Of a stretch of DNA of 64,000 nt, positions 44,471-56,979 are shown one piece after another. A program made the position numbers and the translations under genes. Position 1 is the first letter of the stretch, and every line of letters starts with the position of its first letter. Location of the stretch: contig NC_053039.3 of the NCBI RefSeq assembly GCF_002575655.3, positions 374,829,633 to 374,893,632 of the forward strand, read 5' to 3'. Below the pieces are notes generated by a model. It had not been told where the DNA came from, did no database searches, and saw only the letters and a list, made by a program, of their open reading frames with translations. This stretch comes from Aegilops tauschii subsp. strangulata (lineage: Eukaryota; Streptophyta; Magnoliopsida; Poales; Poaceae).

Positions 44471-46055
44471 ATGGCCCGTGCTACCGTTCCCTTGAATTTT
44501 AATGCGTTCCTAGAGAAAGCTAAGTTGAAAGATGATGGTAGCAACTACACGGACTGGGTCCGTAACTTGAGGATTATCCTCATTGCTGCACAGAAGAATT
44601 ATGTCCTGGAAGCACCGCTAGGTGCAAGACCCGCTGCAGGAGCAACTCCGGACGTTATGAACGTCTGGCAGAGCAAAGTTGATGACTACTCGATAGTTCA
44701 GTGTGCTATGATTTACGGCTTAGAATCGGGACTTCAAAGACGTTTTGAACGTCATGGAGCATATGAGATGTTCCAGGAGTTGAAGTTAATATTTCAAGCA
44801 AATACCCGAATTGAGATCTTTGAAAGTCTCCAATAAGTTCTATAGCTGCAAAATGGAGGAGAATAGTTCTGTCAGTGAACATATACTCGGAATGTCTGGG
44901 TACCACAACCACTTGACTCAACTGGGAGTTAATCTTCCTGATGATAGTGTCATTAATAGAGTTCTTCAATCACTGCCACCAAGCTTTAAAAGCTTCACGA
45001 TGAACTATAATATGCAAGGGATGGATAAGACAATTCCCGAGCTCTTCGCGATGATAAAGGCCGCGGAGGTAGAAATCAAGAAGGAGCATCAAGTGTTGAT
45101 GGTTAACAAGACCACTAGTTTCAAGAAAAAGGGCAAAGGGAAGAAGGGAAACTTCAAGAAGAAAGGCAATCAAGTTGCTGCTCAAGTGAAGAAGCCCAAG
45201 TCTGGACCTAAGCCTGAAACTGAGTGCTTCTACTGCAAAGGGACAGGTCACTGGAAGCGGAACTGCCCCAACTATTTGGCGGATAAGAAGGATGGAAAAG
45301 TGAAAGGTATACTGTATATACATGTTATTGATGTGTACCTTACTAATGCTCGTAGTAGTGCCTGGGTATTTGATACCGGTTCTGTTGCTCATATTTGCAA
45401 CTCGAAACAGGGGCTACGGATTAAACGAAGATTGGCTAAGGACGAGGTGACGATGCGCGTGGGAAATGGTTCCAAAGTCGATGTGATCGCCGTCGGCACG
45501 CTACCTCTACATCTACCATCGGGATTAGTTTTAGACCTAAATAATTTTTATTTGGTGCCAGTGTTGAGCATGAACATTATATCTGGATCTTGTTTAATGT
45601 GAGATGGTTATTCATTTAAATCAGAGAATAATGGTTATTCTATTTATATGAGTAATATCTTTTATGGTCATGCACCCTTGATGAGTGGTCTATTTTTGTT
45701 GAATCTCGATTGTAGTGATACACATATTCATAATATTGAAGCCAAAAGATGCAAGGTTAATAATGATAGTGCAACTTATTTGTGGCACTGCCGTTTAGGT
45801 CATATTGGTGTAAAGTGCATGAAGAAACTCCATGCTGATGGACTTTTGGAATCACTTGATTATGAACCACTTGATGCTTGCGAACCATGCCTCATGGGTA
45901 AGATGACTAAGACTCCGTTCTACGGAACAATGGAGCGAGCAACTGACTTGTTGGAAATAATACATACTAATGTATGCGGTCCGATGAGTGTTGAGGCTCG
46001 CGGCGGGTATCGTTATTTTTTGACCTTCACAGATGATTTGAGCAGATATGGGTAT
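44471..46055 (+). pseudogene. Copia gag, protease and integrase N-terminus, broken
   Basis: The gag starts at ATG 44471 (MARATVPLNFNAFLEKAKLK). A frameshift near 44815-44830 breaks it, and it continues in another frame with the CCHC knuckle CFYCKGTGHWKRNCPNYL (45226-45279) and protease motif VFDTGSVAHIC (near 45367). A CGA-to-TGA change ends it at 45600-45602. Integrase follows: HCRLGHIGVKCMKKLHADG, CEPCLMGK, and HTNVCGPM, where the first catalytic Asp has become Asn (near 45968). Cut at GGTAT by the nested element. Confidence 0.87.
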
Positions 46056-47566
46056 TGTTGGGGAACGTAGTAATTTAAAAAAAATCCTACGCACACACAA
46101 CATCATGGTGATGCATAGCAACGAGAGGGGAGAGTGTGTCCACATACCCTCGTGGACCGAAAGCGGAAGCGTTAGCACAACACGGTTGATGTAGTCGTAC
46201 GTCTTCACGATCCGACCGATCCAAGTACCGAACGTACGGCACCTCTGAGTTCAGCACACGTTCAGCTCGATGACGTCCCTCGAACTCCAATCCAGCCGAG
46301 CTTTGAGGGAGAGTTCCGTCAGCACGACGGCGTGGTGACGATGATGATGTTCTACTGACGCAGGGCTTCGCCTAAGTACCGCTACAATATTATCGAGGTG
46401 GAATATGGTGGAGGGGCGCACCGCACACGGCTAAGAGATCAATGATCAATTGTTGTGTCTAGAGGTGCCCCCCTGCCCCCGTATATAAATGAGCAAGGGG
46501 GAGGGGGTGGCCGGCCAGGAGGAGGCATGCCAGGGGGAGTCCTACTCCCACCGGGAGTAGGACTCCCTCCTTTCCTTGTCCAAGTAGGAGAGGGGGAAGG
46601 AAGGGGAGAGAGGAGAGGAAAGAAAGGTGGGCGCCGCCCCCCCCCCCCTCCTTGTCCTATTCGGACTAGAGGGGAAGGGGGCGCGCGGCCTGCCCTGGCC
46701 GCCCCTCCTCTGCTCCACTTTGGGCCCATGAGGCCCATTAACCCCCCCCCCCCCCGGGAGGTTCCGGTAACCCCCCGGTTCTCCGGTATACATCTGATAA
46801 CCCCCGGAACCATTCCGGTGTCCGAATATAGTCGTCCAATATATCAATCTTCATGTCTCAAACATTTCAAGACTCCTCGTCATGTCCGTGAAGACATCCG
46901 GGACTCTGAACTTCCTTCGATACATCAAAATACATAAACTCATAATATAACCGTCATCTAACTTTAAGCGTGCGGACCCTACGGGTTCGAGAACTATGTA
47001 GACAAGACCGAGACACATCTCCGGCCAATAACCAATAGCGGAACCTGGATGTTCATATTGGCTCCCACATATTCTACGAAGATCTTTATCGGTCAAACCG
47101 CATAACAACATACGTTCTTCCCTTTGTCATCGGTATGTTACTTGCCCGAGATTCGATCGTCGGTATCACAATACCTAGTTCAATCTCGTTACCAGCAAGT
47201 CTCTTTACTCATTCCGTAATACATCATCTCACAACTAACTCATTAGTTGCAATGCTTGCAGGGCTTTAAGTGATGTGCATTACTGAGTGGGCCCAGAGAT
47301 ACCTCTCCGACAATCGGAGTGAGAAATCCTAATCTCGAAATACGCCAACCCAACAGGTACCTTTGGAGACACCTGTAGAGCACCTTTATAATCACCCAAT
47401 TACGTTGTGACGTTTGGTAGAGGCATACTAGTGACACTCTGTTTGTCTATGTATTCACACAAGTATTATGTTTCCGGTTAATACAATTATAGCATGAATA
47501 ACATTTATCATGATATAAGGAAATAAATAATAACTTTATTATTGCCTCTAGGGCATATTTCCTTCA
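46056..47566 (-). repeat. 3' LTR of the complete nested element, with internal deletion
   Basis: 1511 bases. Relative to the 5' LTR it lacks about 233 bases between TTGGTAG (47414-47420) and AGGCATACTAG. The lost segment is bounded by the tetramer GTAG on both sides in the intact copy (54163-54166 and 54396-54399). Confidence 0.92.
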
Positions 47567-47639
47567 GTCTCCCACTTGCACTAGAGTCAATAATCTAGAT
47601 TTACACAGCAATGATTCTAACACCCATGGAGCCTTGGTG

Positions 47640-50616
47640 CTAATCATGTTTTGCTCGTGGAAGAGGCTTAGTCAACGGGTCTGCAACATTTAGATCCGTA
47701 TGTATCTTGCAAATTTCTATGTCTCCCACCTGGATTAGATCCCGGATGGAGTTGAAGCATCTCTTGATGTGCCTGGTTCTCTTGTGAAATCTGGATTCCT
47801 TTGCCAAGGCAATTGCTCCAGTATTGTCACAAAAGATTTTCATTGGTCTCGATGCATTAGGTATGACACCTAGATCGGATATGAACTCCTTCATCCAGAC
47901 TCCTTCATTTGCTACTTCTGAAGCAGCTATGTACTCCGCTTCACACGTAGATCCCGCCACAACGCTTTGTTTTGAACTGCACCAACTGACAGCTCCACCA
48001 TTCAATGTAAACACGTATCCGGTTTGCGATTTAGAATCGTCCGGATCAGTGTCAAAGCTTGCATCGACGTAACCATTTACTACTAGCTCTTTGTTACCTC
48101 CATAAACGAGAAACATATCCTTAGTCCTTTTCAGGTATTTCAGGATGTTCTTGACCGCTGTCCAGTGATCCACTCCTGGATTACTTTGGTACCTCCCTGC
48201 TAAACTTATAGCAAGGCACACATCAGGTCTAGTACACAGCATTGCATACATGATAGAGCCTATGGCTGAAGCATAGGGAACATCTTTCATCTTTTCTCTA
48301 TCTTCTGCAGTGGTCGGGCATTGAGTCTTACTCAACTTCACACCTTGTAACACAGGCAAGAACCCTTTCTTTGCTTGATCCATTTTGAACTTTTTCAAAA
48401 CTTTGTCAAGGTATGTGCTTTGTGAAAGTCCAATTAAGCGTCTTGATCTATCTCTATAGATCTTAATGCCCAATATGTAAGCAGCTTCATCGAGGTCCTT
48501 CTTGAAAAACTCTTATTCAAGTATCCCTTTATGCTATCCAAAAATTCTATATCATTTCCAATCAGCAATATGTCATCCACATATAATATCAGAAATGCTA
48601 CAGAGCTCCCACTCACTTTCTTGTAAATACAAGCTTCTCCAAAAGTCTGTAAAAAGCCAAATGCTTCGATCACACTATCAAAGCGTTTATTCCAACTCCG
48701 AGAAGCTTCCACCAGTCCATAAATGGATCGCTGGAGCTTGCACACTGTGTTAGCTCCCTTTGGATTGGCAAAACCTTCTGGTTGCATCATATACAACTCT
48801 TCTTCTAGAAATCCATTCAGGAATGCAGTTTTGACATCCATTTGCCAAATTTCATAATTATAAAATGCGGCAATCGCTAACATGATTCGGACAGACTTAA
48901 GCATCGCTACGGGTGAGAAAGTCTCATCGTAGTCAATCCCTTGAACTTGTCGAAAACCTTTTGCAACAAGTCGAGCTTTATAGACAGTAACATTACCGTC
49001 AGCGTCAGTCTTCTTCTTTAAGATCCATTTATTCTCGATGGCTTGCCGATCATCGAGCAAGTCAACCAAAGTCCACACTTTGTTCTCATACATGGATCCC
49101 ATCTCAGATTTCATGGCCTCAAGCCATTTTGCGGAATCTGGGCTCACCATCGCTTCTTCATAGTTCGTAGGTTCGTCATGGTCTAGTAACATAACCTCCA
49201 GAACAGGATTACCGTACCACTCTGGTGCGGATCTTACTCTGGTTGACCTACGAGGTTCAGTACTAACTTGATCTGAAGTTTCATGATCAATATCATTAGT
49301 TTCCTCACTAATTGGTGGTGTCATAGAAACTGGTTTATGTGATGAACTACTTTCCAATAAGGGAGCAGGTACAGTTACCTCATCAAGTTCTACTTTCCTC
49401 CCACTCACTTCTTTCGAGAGAAACTCCTTCTCTAAAAAAATTCCAAATTTAGCAACAAAAATCTTGCCTTCGGATCTGTGATAGAAGGTGTACCCAACAG
49501 TCTCTTTTGGGTATCCTATGAAGACACATTTCTCCGATTTGGGTTCGAGCTTATCAGGTTGAAGCTTTTTCACATAAGCATCGCAGCCCCAAACTTTAAG
49601 AAACGACAACTTTGGTTTCTTGCCAAACCACAGTTCATAAGGAGTCGTCTCAACGGATTTTGATGGTGCCCTATTTAACGTGAATGCAGCCGTCTCTAAA
49701 GCATAACCCCAAAACGATAGCGGTAAATCAGTAAGAGACATCATAGATCGCACCATATCTAGTAAAGTACGATTACGATGTTCGGACACACCATTACGCT
49801 GTGGTGTTCCGGGTGGCGTGAGTTGCGAAACTATTCCGCATTGTTTCAGATGAAAACCAAACTCGTAACTCAAATATTCTCCTCCATGATCAGATCGTAG
49901 AAATTTTATTTTCTTGTTACGATGATTTTCAACTTCACTCTGAAATTCTTTGAACTTTTCAAATGTTTCAGACTTATGTTTCATTAAGTAGATATACCCA
50001 TATCTGCTCAAATCATCTGTGAAGGTGAGAAAATAACGATACCCGCCACGAGCCTCAACATTCATCGGACCACATATATCTGTATGTATGGTTTCCAACA
50101 AATCTGTTGCTCACTCCATAGTTCCGGAGAACGGCGTTTTAGTCATCTTTCCCATGAGGCATGGTTCGCAAGTACCAAGTGATTCAAAATCAAGTGGTTC
50201 CAAAAGTCCATCAGTATGGAGTTTCTTCATGCGCTTTACACCAATATGACCTAAACGGCAGTGCCACAAATAAGTTGCACTATCATTATCAACTCTGCAT
50301 CTTTTGGCTTCAATATTATAAATATGTGTATCACTACTATTGAGATTCAAAAAAATAGACCACTTTTCAAGGGTGCATGACCATAAAAGATATTACTCAT
50401 ATAAATAGAACAACCATTATTCTCTGATTTAAATGAATAACCGTCTCGCATCAAACAAGATCCAGATATAATGTTCATGCTCAACGCTGGCACCAAATAA
50501 CAATTATTCAGGTCTAATACTAATCCCGAAGGTAGATGTAGAGGTAGCGTGCCGACCGCGATCACATCGACTTTGGAACCATTTCCCACGCGCATCGTCA
50601 CCTCGTCCTTAGCCAA
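47640..50616 (-). pseudogene. Copia protease-integrase-reverse transcriptase-RNase H, nearly intact
   Basis: Minus strand. The 50616-50347 piece (VGNGSKVDVIAVGTL, protease C-part) shifts frame near 50350 into the integrase finger (HCRLGHIGVKRMKKLHTDG, 50280-50220), with a stop at about 50111. A long frame 50101-48434 holds the integrase core (HTDICGPM, RSDHGGEY, TPPGTPQRNGVSEHRNRTLL) and reverse transcriptase with LILYVDDILLIGND (near 48590). A one-base deletion near 48505 shifts it into 48473-47640, RNase H with FCDNTGAIALA and a final CGG-to-TAG stop near 47641. Four lesions in all. Confidence 0.9.
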
Positions 50617-50637
50617 TCTTCGCTTAATCCGTAGTCC

Positions 50638-51582
50638 CTATTTCGTGTTGCAAATATTAGCAACAGAACCAATATCAAATACCCAGGTGCTACTGCGAGT
50701 ATTAGTAAGGTACACATCAATAACATGTATATCACATATACCTTTGTTCACCTTGCCATCCTTCTTATCCGCCAAATACTTGGGGCAGTTCCGCTTCCAG
50801 TGACCAGCCTGCTTGCAGTAGAAGCACTCAGTCTCAGGCTTAGGTCCAGACTTGGGTTTCTTCTCCTGAGTAGCAACTTGTTTGTTGTTCTTCTTGAAGT
50901 TCCCCTTCTTCTTTCCTTTGCCCTTTTTCTTGAAACTGGTGGTCTTGTTAACCATCAACACTTGATGATCCTTTTTGATTTCTACATCCGCAGCTTTTAG
51001 CATTGCGAAGATCTCGGGAATCGTCTTATCCATCCCTTGCATATTATAGTTCATCACGAAGCTCTTGTAGCTTGGTGGCAGTGATTGAAGATTTCTGTCA
51101 ATGACACTATCATCCGGAAGATTAACTCCCAGTTGGATTAAGTGATTGTTATACCCAGACATTCTGAGTATATGTTCACTGACAGAACTATTCTCCTCCA
51201 TCTTGCAGCTGTAGAACTTATTGGAGACTTCATATCTCTCAATTCGGGCATTTGCTTGAAATATTAACTTCAACTCCTGGAACATCTCATATGCTCCATG
51301 ACGTTCAAAACGTCGTTGAAGTCCCGGTTCTAAGCCGTAAAGCATGGCACACTGAACTATCGAGTAGTCATCAGCTTTGCTCTGCCAGACGTTCATAAAA
51401 TCTGGTGTTGCTCCTGCAGCAGGTTTGGCACCTAGTGGTGCTTCCAGGACGTAATTCTTTTGTGCAGCAATGAGGATAATCCTCAAGTTACGGACCCAGT
51501 CCGTGTAATTGCTACCATCATCTTTCAACTTTGCTTTCTCAAGGAACGCATTAAAATTCAACGGAACAACAGCACGAGCCAT
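50638..51582 (-). CDS. Copia gag with start of protease, open frame
   Basis: 314 codons on the minus strand from ATG at 51582. The gag N-terminus is MARAVVPLNFNAFLEKAKLK, then a Lys-rich stretch and the knuckle CFYCKQAGHWKRNC (near 50820), then VFDIGSVANIC, where the protease DTG has become DIG. It ends at a TAG where relatives have CAG (SKQ). In relatives the frame continues as gag-pol, so this is the front part of a polyprotein. Gag itself looks complete. Confidence 0.85.
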   Translation of the reverse strand: MARAVVPLNFNAFLEKAKLKDDGSNYTDWVRNLRIILIAAQKNYVLEAPLGAKPAAGATPDFMNVWQSKADDYSIVQCAMLYGLEPGLQRRFERHGAYEMFQELKLIFQANARIERYEVSNKFYSCKMEENSSVSEHILRMSGYNNHLIQLGVNLPDDSVIDRNLQSLPPSYKSFVMNYNMQGMDKTIPEIFAMLKAADVEIKKDHQVLMVNKTTSFKKKGKGKKKGNFKKNNKQVATQEKKPKSGPKPETECFYCKQAGHWKRNCPKYLADKKDGKVNKGICDIHVIDVYLTNTRSSTWVFDIGSVANICNTK

Positions 51583-52800
51583 CTATCTACAACAACATAG
51601 ACAAGCAAGATACTATCAGGTACTAAGTTCATGATAAATTTAAGTTCAATTAATCATATTACTTAAGAACTCCCACTTAGATAGACATCCCTCTAATCCT
51701 CTAAGTGATCACGTGATCCATATCAACTAAACCATGTCCGATCATCACGTGAGATGGAGTAGTTTCAATGGTGAACATCATTATGTTGATCATATCTACT
51801 ATATGATTCACGCTCGACCTTTCGGTCTCAGTGTTCCGAGGCCATATCTGTTATATGCTAGGCTCGTCAAGTTTAACCTGAGTATTCCGCGTGTGCAACT
51901 GTTTTGCACCCGTTGTATTTGAACGTAGAACCTATCACACCCGATCATCACGTGGTGTCTCAGCACGAAGAACTTTCGCAACGGTGCATACTCAGGGAGA
52001 ACACTTATACCTTGATAATTTAGTGAGAGATCATCTTATAATGCTACCGTCAATCAAAGCAAGATAAGATGCATAAAAGAGAAACATCACATGCAATCAA
52101 TATAAGTGATATGATATGGCCATAATCATCTTGTGCTTGTGATCTCCATTTCTGAAGCACCATCATGATCACCATTGTCACCGGCGCGACACCTTGATCT
52201 CCATCGTAGCATCGTTGTCGTCTCGCCAATTTATGCTTCTACGACTATCGCTACCGCTTAGTGATAAAGTAAAGCATTACAGGGCGATTGCATTGCATAC
52301 AATAAAGCGACAACCATATGGCTCCTGCCAGTTGCCGATAACTCGGTTACAAAACATGATCATCTTATACAATAAAATATATCATCATGTCTTGACCATA
52401 TCACATCACAACATGCCCTGCAAAAACAAGTTAGACGTCCTCTACTTTGTTGTTGCAAGTTTTACGTGGCTGCTACGGGCTGAGCAAGAACCGTTCTTTC
52501 CTACGCATCAAAACCACAACGATAGTTCGTCAAGTTAGTGTTGTTTTAACCTTCTCAAGGACCGGGCGTAGCCACACTCGGTTCAACTAAAGTTGGAGAA
52601 ACTAACACCCGCCAGCCACCTGTGTGCAAAGCACGTCGGTAGAACCAGACTCGTGTAAGGGTACGCGTAATGTCGGTCCGGGCTGCTTCATCCGACAATA
52701 CCGCCGAACCAGAGTATGACATGCTGGTAAGCAGTAAGACTTGTATCGCCCACAACTCACTTGTGTTCTACTCGTGCATACAACATCAACGCATAAAACC

Positions 52801-52815
52801 TGGCTCTGATACCAC
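52801..52815 (-). other. Primer-binding site of the complete nested element
   Basis: The minus strand reads GTGGTATCAGAGCCA right after the 5' LTR end, the standard initiator tRNA-Met site of Copia elements, undegraded. Confidence 0.9.
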
Positions 52816-54549
52816 TGTTGGGGAACGTAGTAATTTCAAAAAAAAAAATGCTACGCACACGCAAGATCATGGTGATGCATAGCAACGAGAGGGGAGAGTG
52901 TGTCCACGTACCCTCGTGGACCGAAAGCGGAAGCGTTAGCACAACACGGTTGATGTAGTCGTACGTCTTCACGATCCGACCGATCCAAGTACCGAACGTA
53001 CGGCACCTCCGAGTTCAGCACACGTTCAGCTCGATGACGTCCCTCGAACTCCGATCCAGCCGAGCTTTGAGGGAGAGTTCCGTCAGCACGACGGCGTGGT
53101 GACGATGATGATGTTCTACCGACGCAGGGCTTCGCCTAAGTACCGCTACGATATTATCGAGGTGGAATATGGTGGAGGGGGGCACCGCACACGGCTAAGA
53201 GATCAATGATCAATTGTTGTGTCTAGAGGTGCCCCCCTGCCCCCGTATATAAATGAGCAAGGGGGAGGGGGTGGCCGGCCAGGAGGAGGCGTGCCAGGGG
53301 GAGTCCTACTCCCACCGGGAGTAGGACTCCCTCCTTTCCTTGTCCAAGTAGGAGAGGGGGAAGGAAGGGGAGAGAGGAGAGGAAAGAAAGGGGGCGCCGC
53401 CCCCCCCCCCCTCCTTGTCCTATTCGGACTAGAGGGGAAGGGGGCGCGCGGCCTGCCCTGGCCGCCCCTCCTCTGCTCCACTTTGGGCCCATGAGGCCCA
53501 TTAACCCCCCGGGAGGTTCCGGTAACCCCCCGGTTCTCCGGTATACATCCGATAACCCCCGAAACCATTCCGGTGTCCGAATATAGTCGTCCAATATATC
53601 AATCTTCATGTCTCGAACATTTCGAGACTCCTCGTCATGTCCGTGATCACATCCGGGACTCCGAACTTCCTTCGGTACATCAAAATACATAAACTCATAA
53701 TATAACCGTCATCTAACTTTAAGCGTGCGGACCCTACGGGTTCGAGAACTATGTAGACATGACCGAGACACGTCTCCGGTCAATAACCAATAGCAGAACC
53801 TGGATGCTCATATTGGCTCCCACATATTCTACGAAGATCTTTATCGGTCAAACCGCATAACAACATACGTTGTTCCCTTTGTCATCGGTATGTTACTTGC
53901 CCGAGATTCGATCGTCGGTATCTCAATACCTAGTTCACTCTCGTTACCGGCAAGTCTCTTTACTCGTTCCGTAATACATCATCTCACAACTAACTCATTA
54001 GTTGCAAGGCTTTAAGTGATGTGCATTACTGAGTGGGCCCAGAGATACCTCTCCGACAATCGTAGTGACAAATCCTAATCTCGAAATACGCCAACCCAAC
54101 AAGTACCTTTGGAGACACCTGTAGAGCACCTTTATAATCACCCAGTTACGTTGTGACGTTTGGTAGCACACAAAGTGTTCCTCCGGTAAATGGGAGTTGC
54201 ATAATCTCATAGTCATAGGAACATGTATAAGTCATGAAGAAAGCAATAGCAACATACTAAACGATTGAGTGCTAAGCTAACGGAATGGGTCAAGTCAATC
54301 ACATCATTCTCCTAATGTTGTGATCCCGTTAATCAAATGACAACTCATGTCAATGGTTAGGAAACATAACCATCTTTGATCAACGAGCTAGTCAAGTAGA
54401 GGCATACTAGTGACACTCTGTTTGTCTATGTATTCACACAAGTATTATGTTTCCGGTTAATACAATTCTAGCATGAATAATAAACATTTATCATGATATA
54501 AGGAAATAAATAATAACCTTATTATTGCCTCTAGGGCATATTTCCTTCA
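52816..54549 (-). repeat. 5' LTR of the complete nested element
   Basis: Left edge TGTTGGGGAACGTAG, right edge GGGCATATTTCCTTCA, about 1734 bases. A TATA-like CGTATATAAATG lies at 53245-53256. Confidence 0.93.
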
Positions 54550-54554
54550 GGTAT

Positions 54555-56940
54555 ATCTACTTAATGAAACATAAGTCTGAAACATTTGAAAAGTTCAAAG
54601 AATTTTAGAGTGAAGTGGAAAATCATCGTAACAAGAAAATAAAGTTTCTACGATCTGATCGTGGAGGTGAATATTTGAGTTATGAATTTGGTCTTCATTT
54701 AAAACAATGTGGAATGATTTCGCAACTCACGCCACCTGGAACACCACAGCGTAATGGTGTGTCCGAACGTCGTAACCGTACTTTATTAGATATGGTGCGA
54801 TCTATGATGTCGCTTACTGATTTACCGCTATCGTTTTGGGGTTATTCTTTAGAGACGGCTACATTCATGTTAAATAGAGCACCATCTAAATCCGTTGAGA
54901 CGACACCATATGAACTGTGGTTTGCCAAGAAACCTAAGTTGTCGTTTCTTAAAGTTTGGGGCTACGATGCTTATGTGAAAAAGCTTCAACCTGATAAGCT
55001 CGAACCCAAATCGGAGAAATGTGTCTTCATAGGATACCCAAAGGAGACTGTTGGGTACACCTTCTATCATATATCCGAAGGCAAGATATTCGTTGCTAAG
55101 AATGGATCTTTTCTAGAGAAGGAGTTTCTCTCGAAAGAAGTGAGTGGGAGGAATGTAGAACTCGATGAGGTAATTGTACCTTCTCCCGTATTGGAAAGTA
55201 GTTCACCATAGAAATCAGTTCCAGTGATTCCTACACCAATCAGTGAGGAAGCTAATGATGATGATCATGAAACTTCAGATTAAGTTACTACCGAACCTCG
55301 TAGGCCAACCAGAGTACGATCCACACCAGAGTGGTACAATAATCCTGTTCTGGAGGTCATGTTACTTGACCATGACGAACCTACGAACTATGAGGAAGCG
55401 ATGATGAGCCCAGATTCTGTGAAATGGCTTGAGGCCATAAAATCTGAGATGGGATCCATGTATGAGAACAAAGTGTGGACTTTGGTTGACTTGCCCAATG
55501 ATCGGCAAGCCATAGAGAATAAATGGATCTTCAAGAAGACGACTGACGCTGACGGTAATGTTACTGTCTACAAAGCTCGACTTGTTGCGAAAGGTTTTCG
55601 ACAAGTTCAAGGAGTTGACTACGATGAGACCTTCTCACCCATAGCGATGCTAAAGTCTGTCCGAATCATGTTAGCAATTGCCACATTTTATGATTATGAA
55701 ATTTGGCAAATGGATGTCAAAACTGCATTCCTTAATGGATATCTTAAAGAAGAGTTGTATATGATGCAACCAGAAGGTTTTGTCGATCCTAAAGGTGCTA
55801 ACAAAGTGTGCAAGCTCTAGCGATCCATTTATGGACTGGTGCAAGCATCTCGGAGTTGGAATATACGCTTTGATAGTGTGATCAAAGCATATGGTTTTAT
55901 ACATACTTTTGGAGAAGCCTGTATTTACAAGAAAGTGAGTGGGAGCTGTGTAGCATTTCTAATATTATATGTGGATGACATATTATTGATTGGAAATAAT
56001 ACAGAATTTCTGGATAGCATAAAAGGATACTTGAATAAGAATTTTTCAATGAAATACCTTGGTGAAGCTACTTATATATTGGGCATCAAGATCTATAGAG
56101 ATAGATCAAGACGCTTAATTGGACTTTCACAAAGCACATACCTTGATAAAGTTTTGAAGAAGTTCAAAATGGATCAGTCAAAGAAAGGCTTCTTGCCTGT
56201 GTTACAAGGTGTGAAGTTGAGTGGGACTCAATGCCCGAACAATGCAGAAGATAGAGAGAAAATGAAAGTCATTCCCTATGCCTCAGCCATAGGTTCTATC
56301 ATGTATGCAATGCTGTGTACCAGACCTGATGTGTGCCTTGCTATAAGTTTAGTAGGGAGGTACCAAAGTAATCTAGGAGTGGATCACTGGACAGCAGTCA
56401 AAAACATCCTGAAATACCTGAAAAGGACTAAGGATATGTTTCTCGTTTATGGAGGTGACAAAGAGCTTATCGTAAATGGTTACGTCGATGCAAGCTTTGA
56501 CACTGATCCGGATGACTCTAAGTCACAAACCAGATACGTATTTATATTGAATGGTGGAGCTGTCAGTTGGTGCAGTTCCAAACAGAGCGTCGTGGTGGGA
56601 TCTACGTGTGAAGTGGAGTACATAGCTGCTTCGGAAGTAGCAAATGAAGGAGTCTGGATGAAGGAGTTCATATCCGATCTAGGTGTAATACCTAGTGCAT
56701 CGGGTCCAATGAAAATCTTTTGTGACAATACTAGAGCAATAGCCTTGGCGAAGGAATCCAGATTTCACAAGAGAACCAAACACATCAAGAGACGCTTCAA
56801 TTCCATCCGCGATCAAGTCAAGGAGGGAGACATAGAGATATGCAAAATACATACGCATCTGAATGTTGCAGACCCGTAAGCCTCTTCCACGAGCAAAACA
56901 TGATCGGCACCAAGACTCCATGGGTGTTAGAATCATTACT
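54555..56940 (+). pseudogene. Copia integrase-reverse transcriptase-RNase H (second half of the split element)
   Basis: Continues the frame cut at 46055: YLMKHKSETFEKFKEF then TAG (54606-54608, CAG in relatives), the integrase core RSDRGGEYLSYEF, TPPGTPQRNGVSERRNRTLL, two further stops near 55209 and 55282, reverse transcriptase with CKL then TAG at 55818-55820 (CAG in relatives), LILYVDDILLIGNN near 55960, and RNase H with FCDNTRAIALAKES. A short deletion near 56874 removes LTK after NVADP. Non-functional. Confidence 0.88.
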
Positions 56941-56979
56941 ATGTAATCTAGATTATTGACTCTAGTGCAAGTGGGAGAC

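Larger units (their letters stand above)
46056..54549 (-). mobile_element. Complete nested Angela-type Copia element, minus strand, TSD GGTAT
   Basis: 3' LTR 46056-47566, internal 47567-52815, 5' LTR 52816-54549. The pentamer GGTAT is present at 46051-46055 and 54550-54554, a perfect target duplication, and the host integrase sequence rejoins exactly across it. All parts of a Copia element are present: primer site, gag, protease, integrase, reverse transcriptase and RNase H in the right order. The LTRs are nearly identical apart from one large deletion and poly-C length, so insertion was recent. A few lesions disable the frames. Confidence 0.95.
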
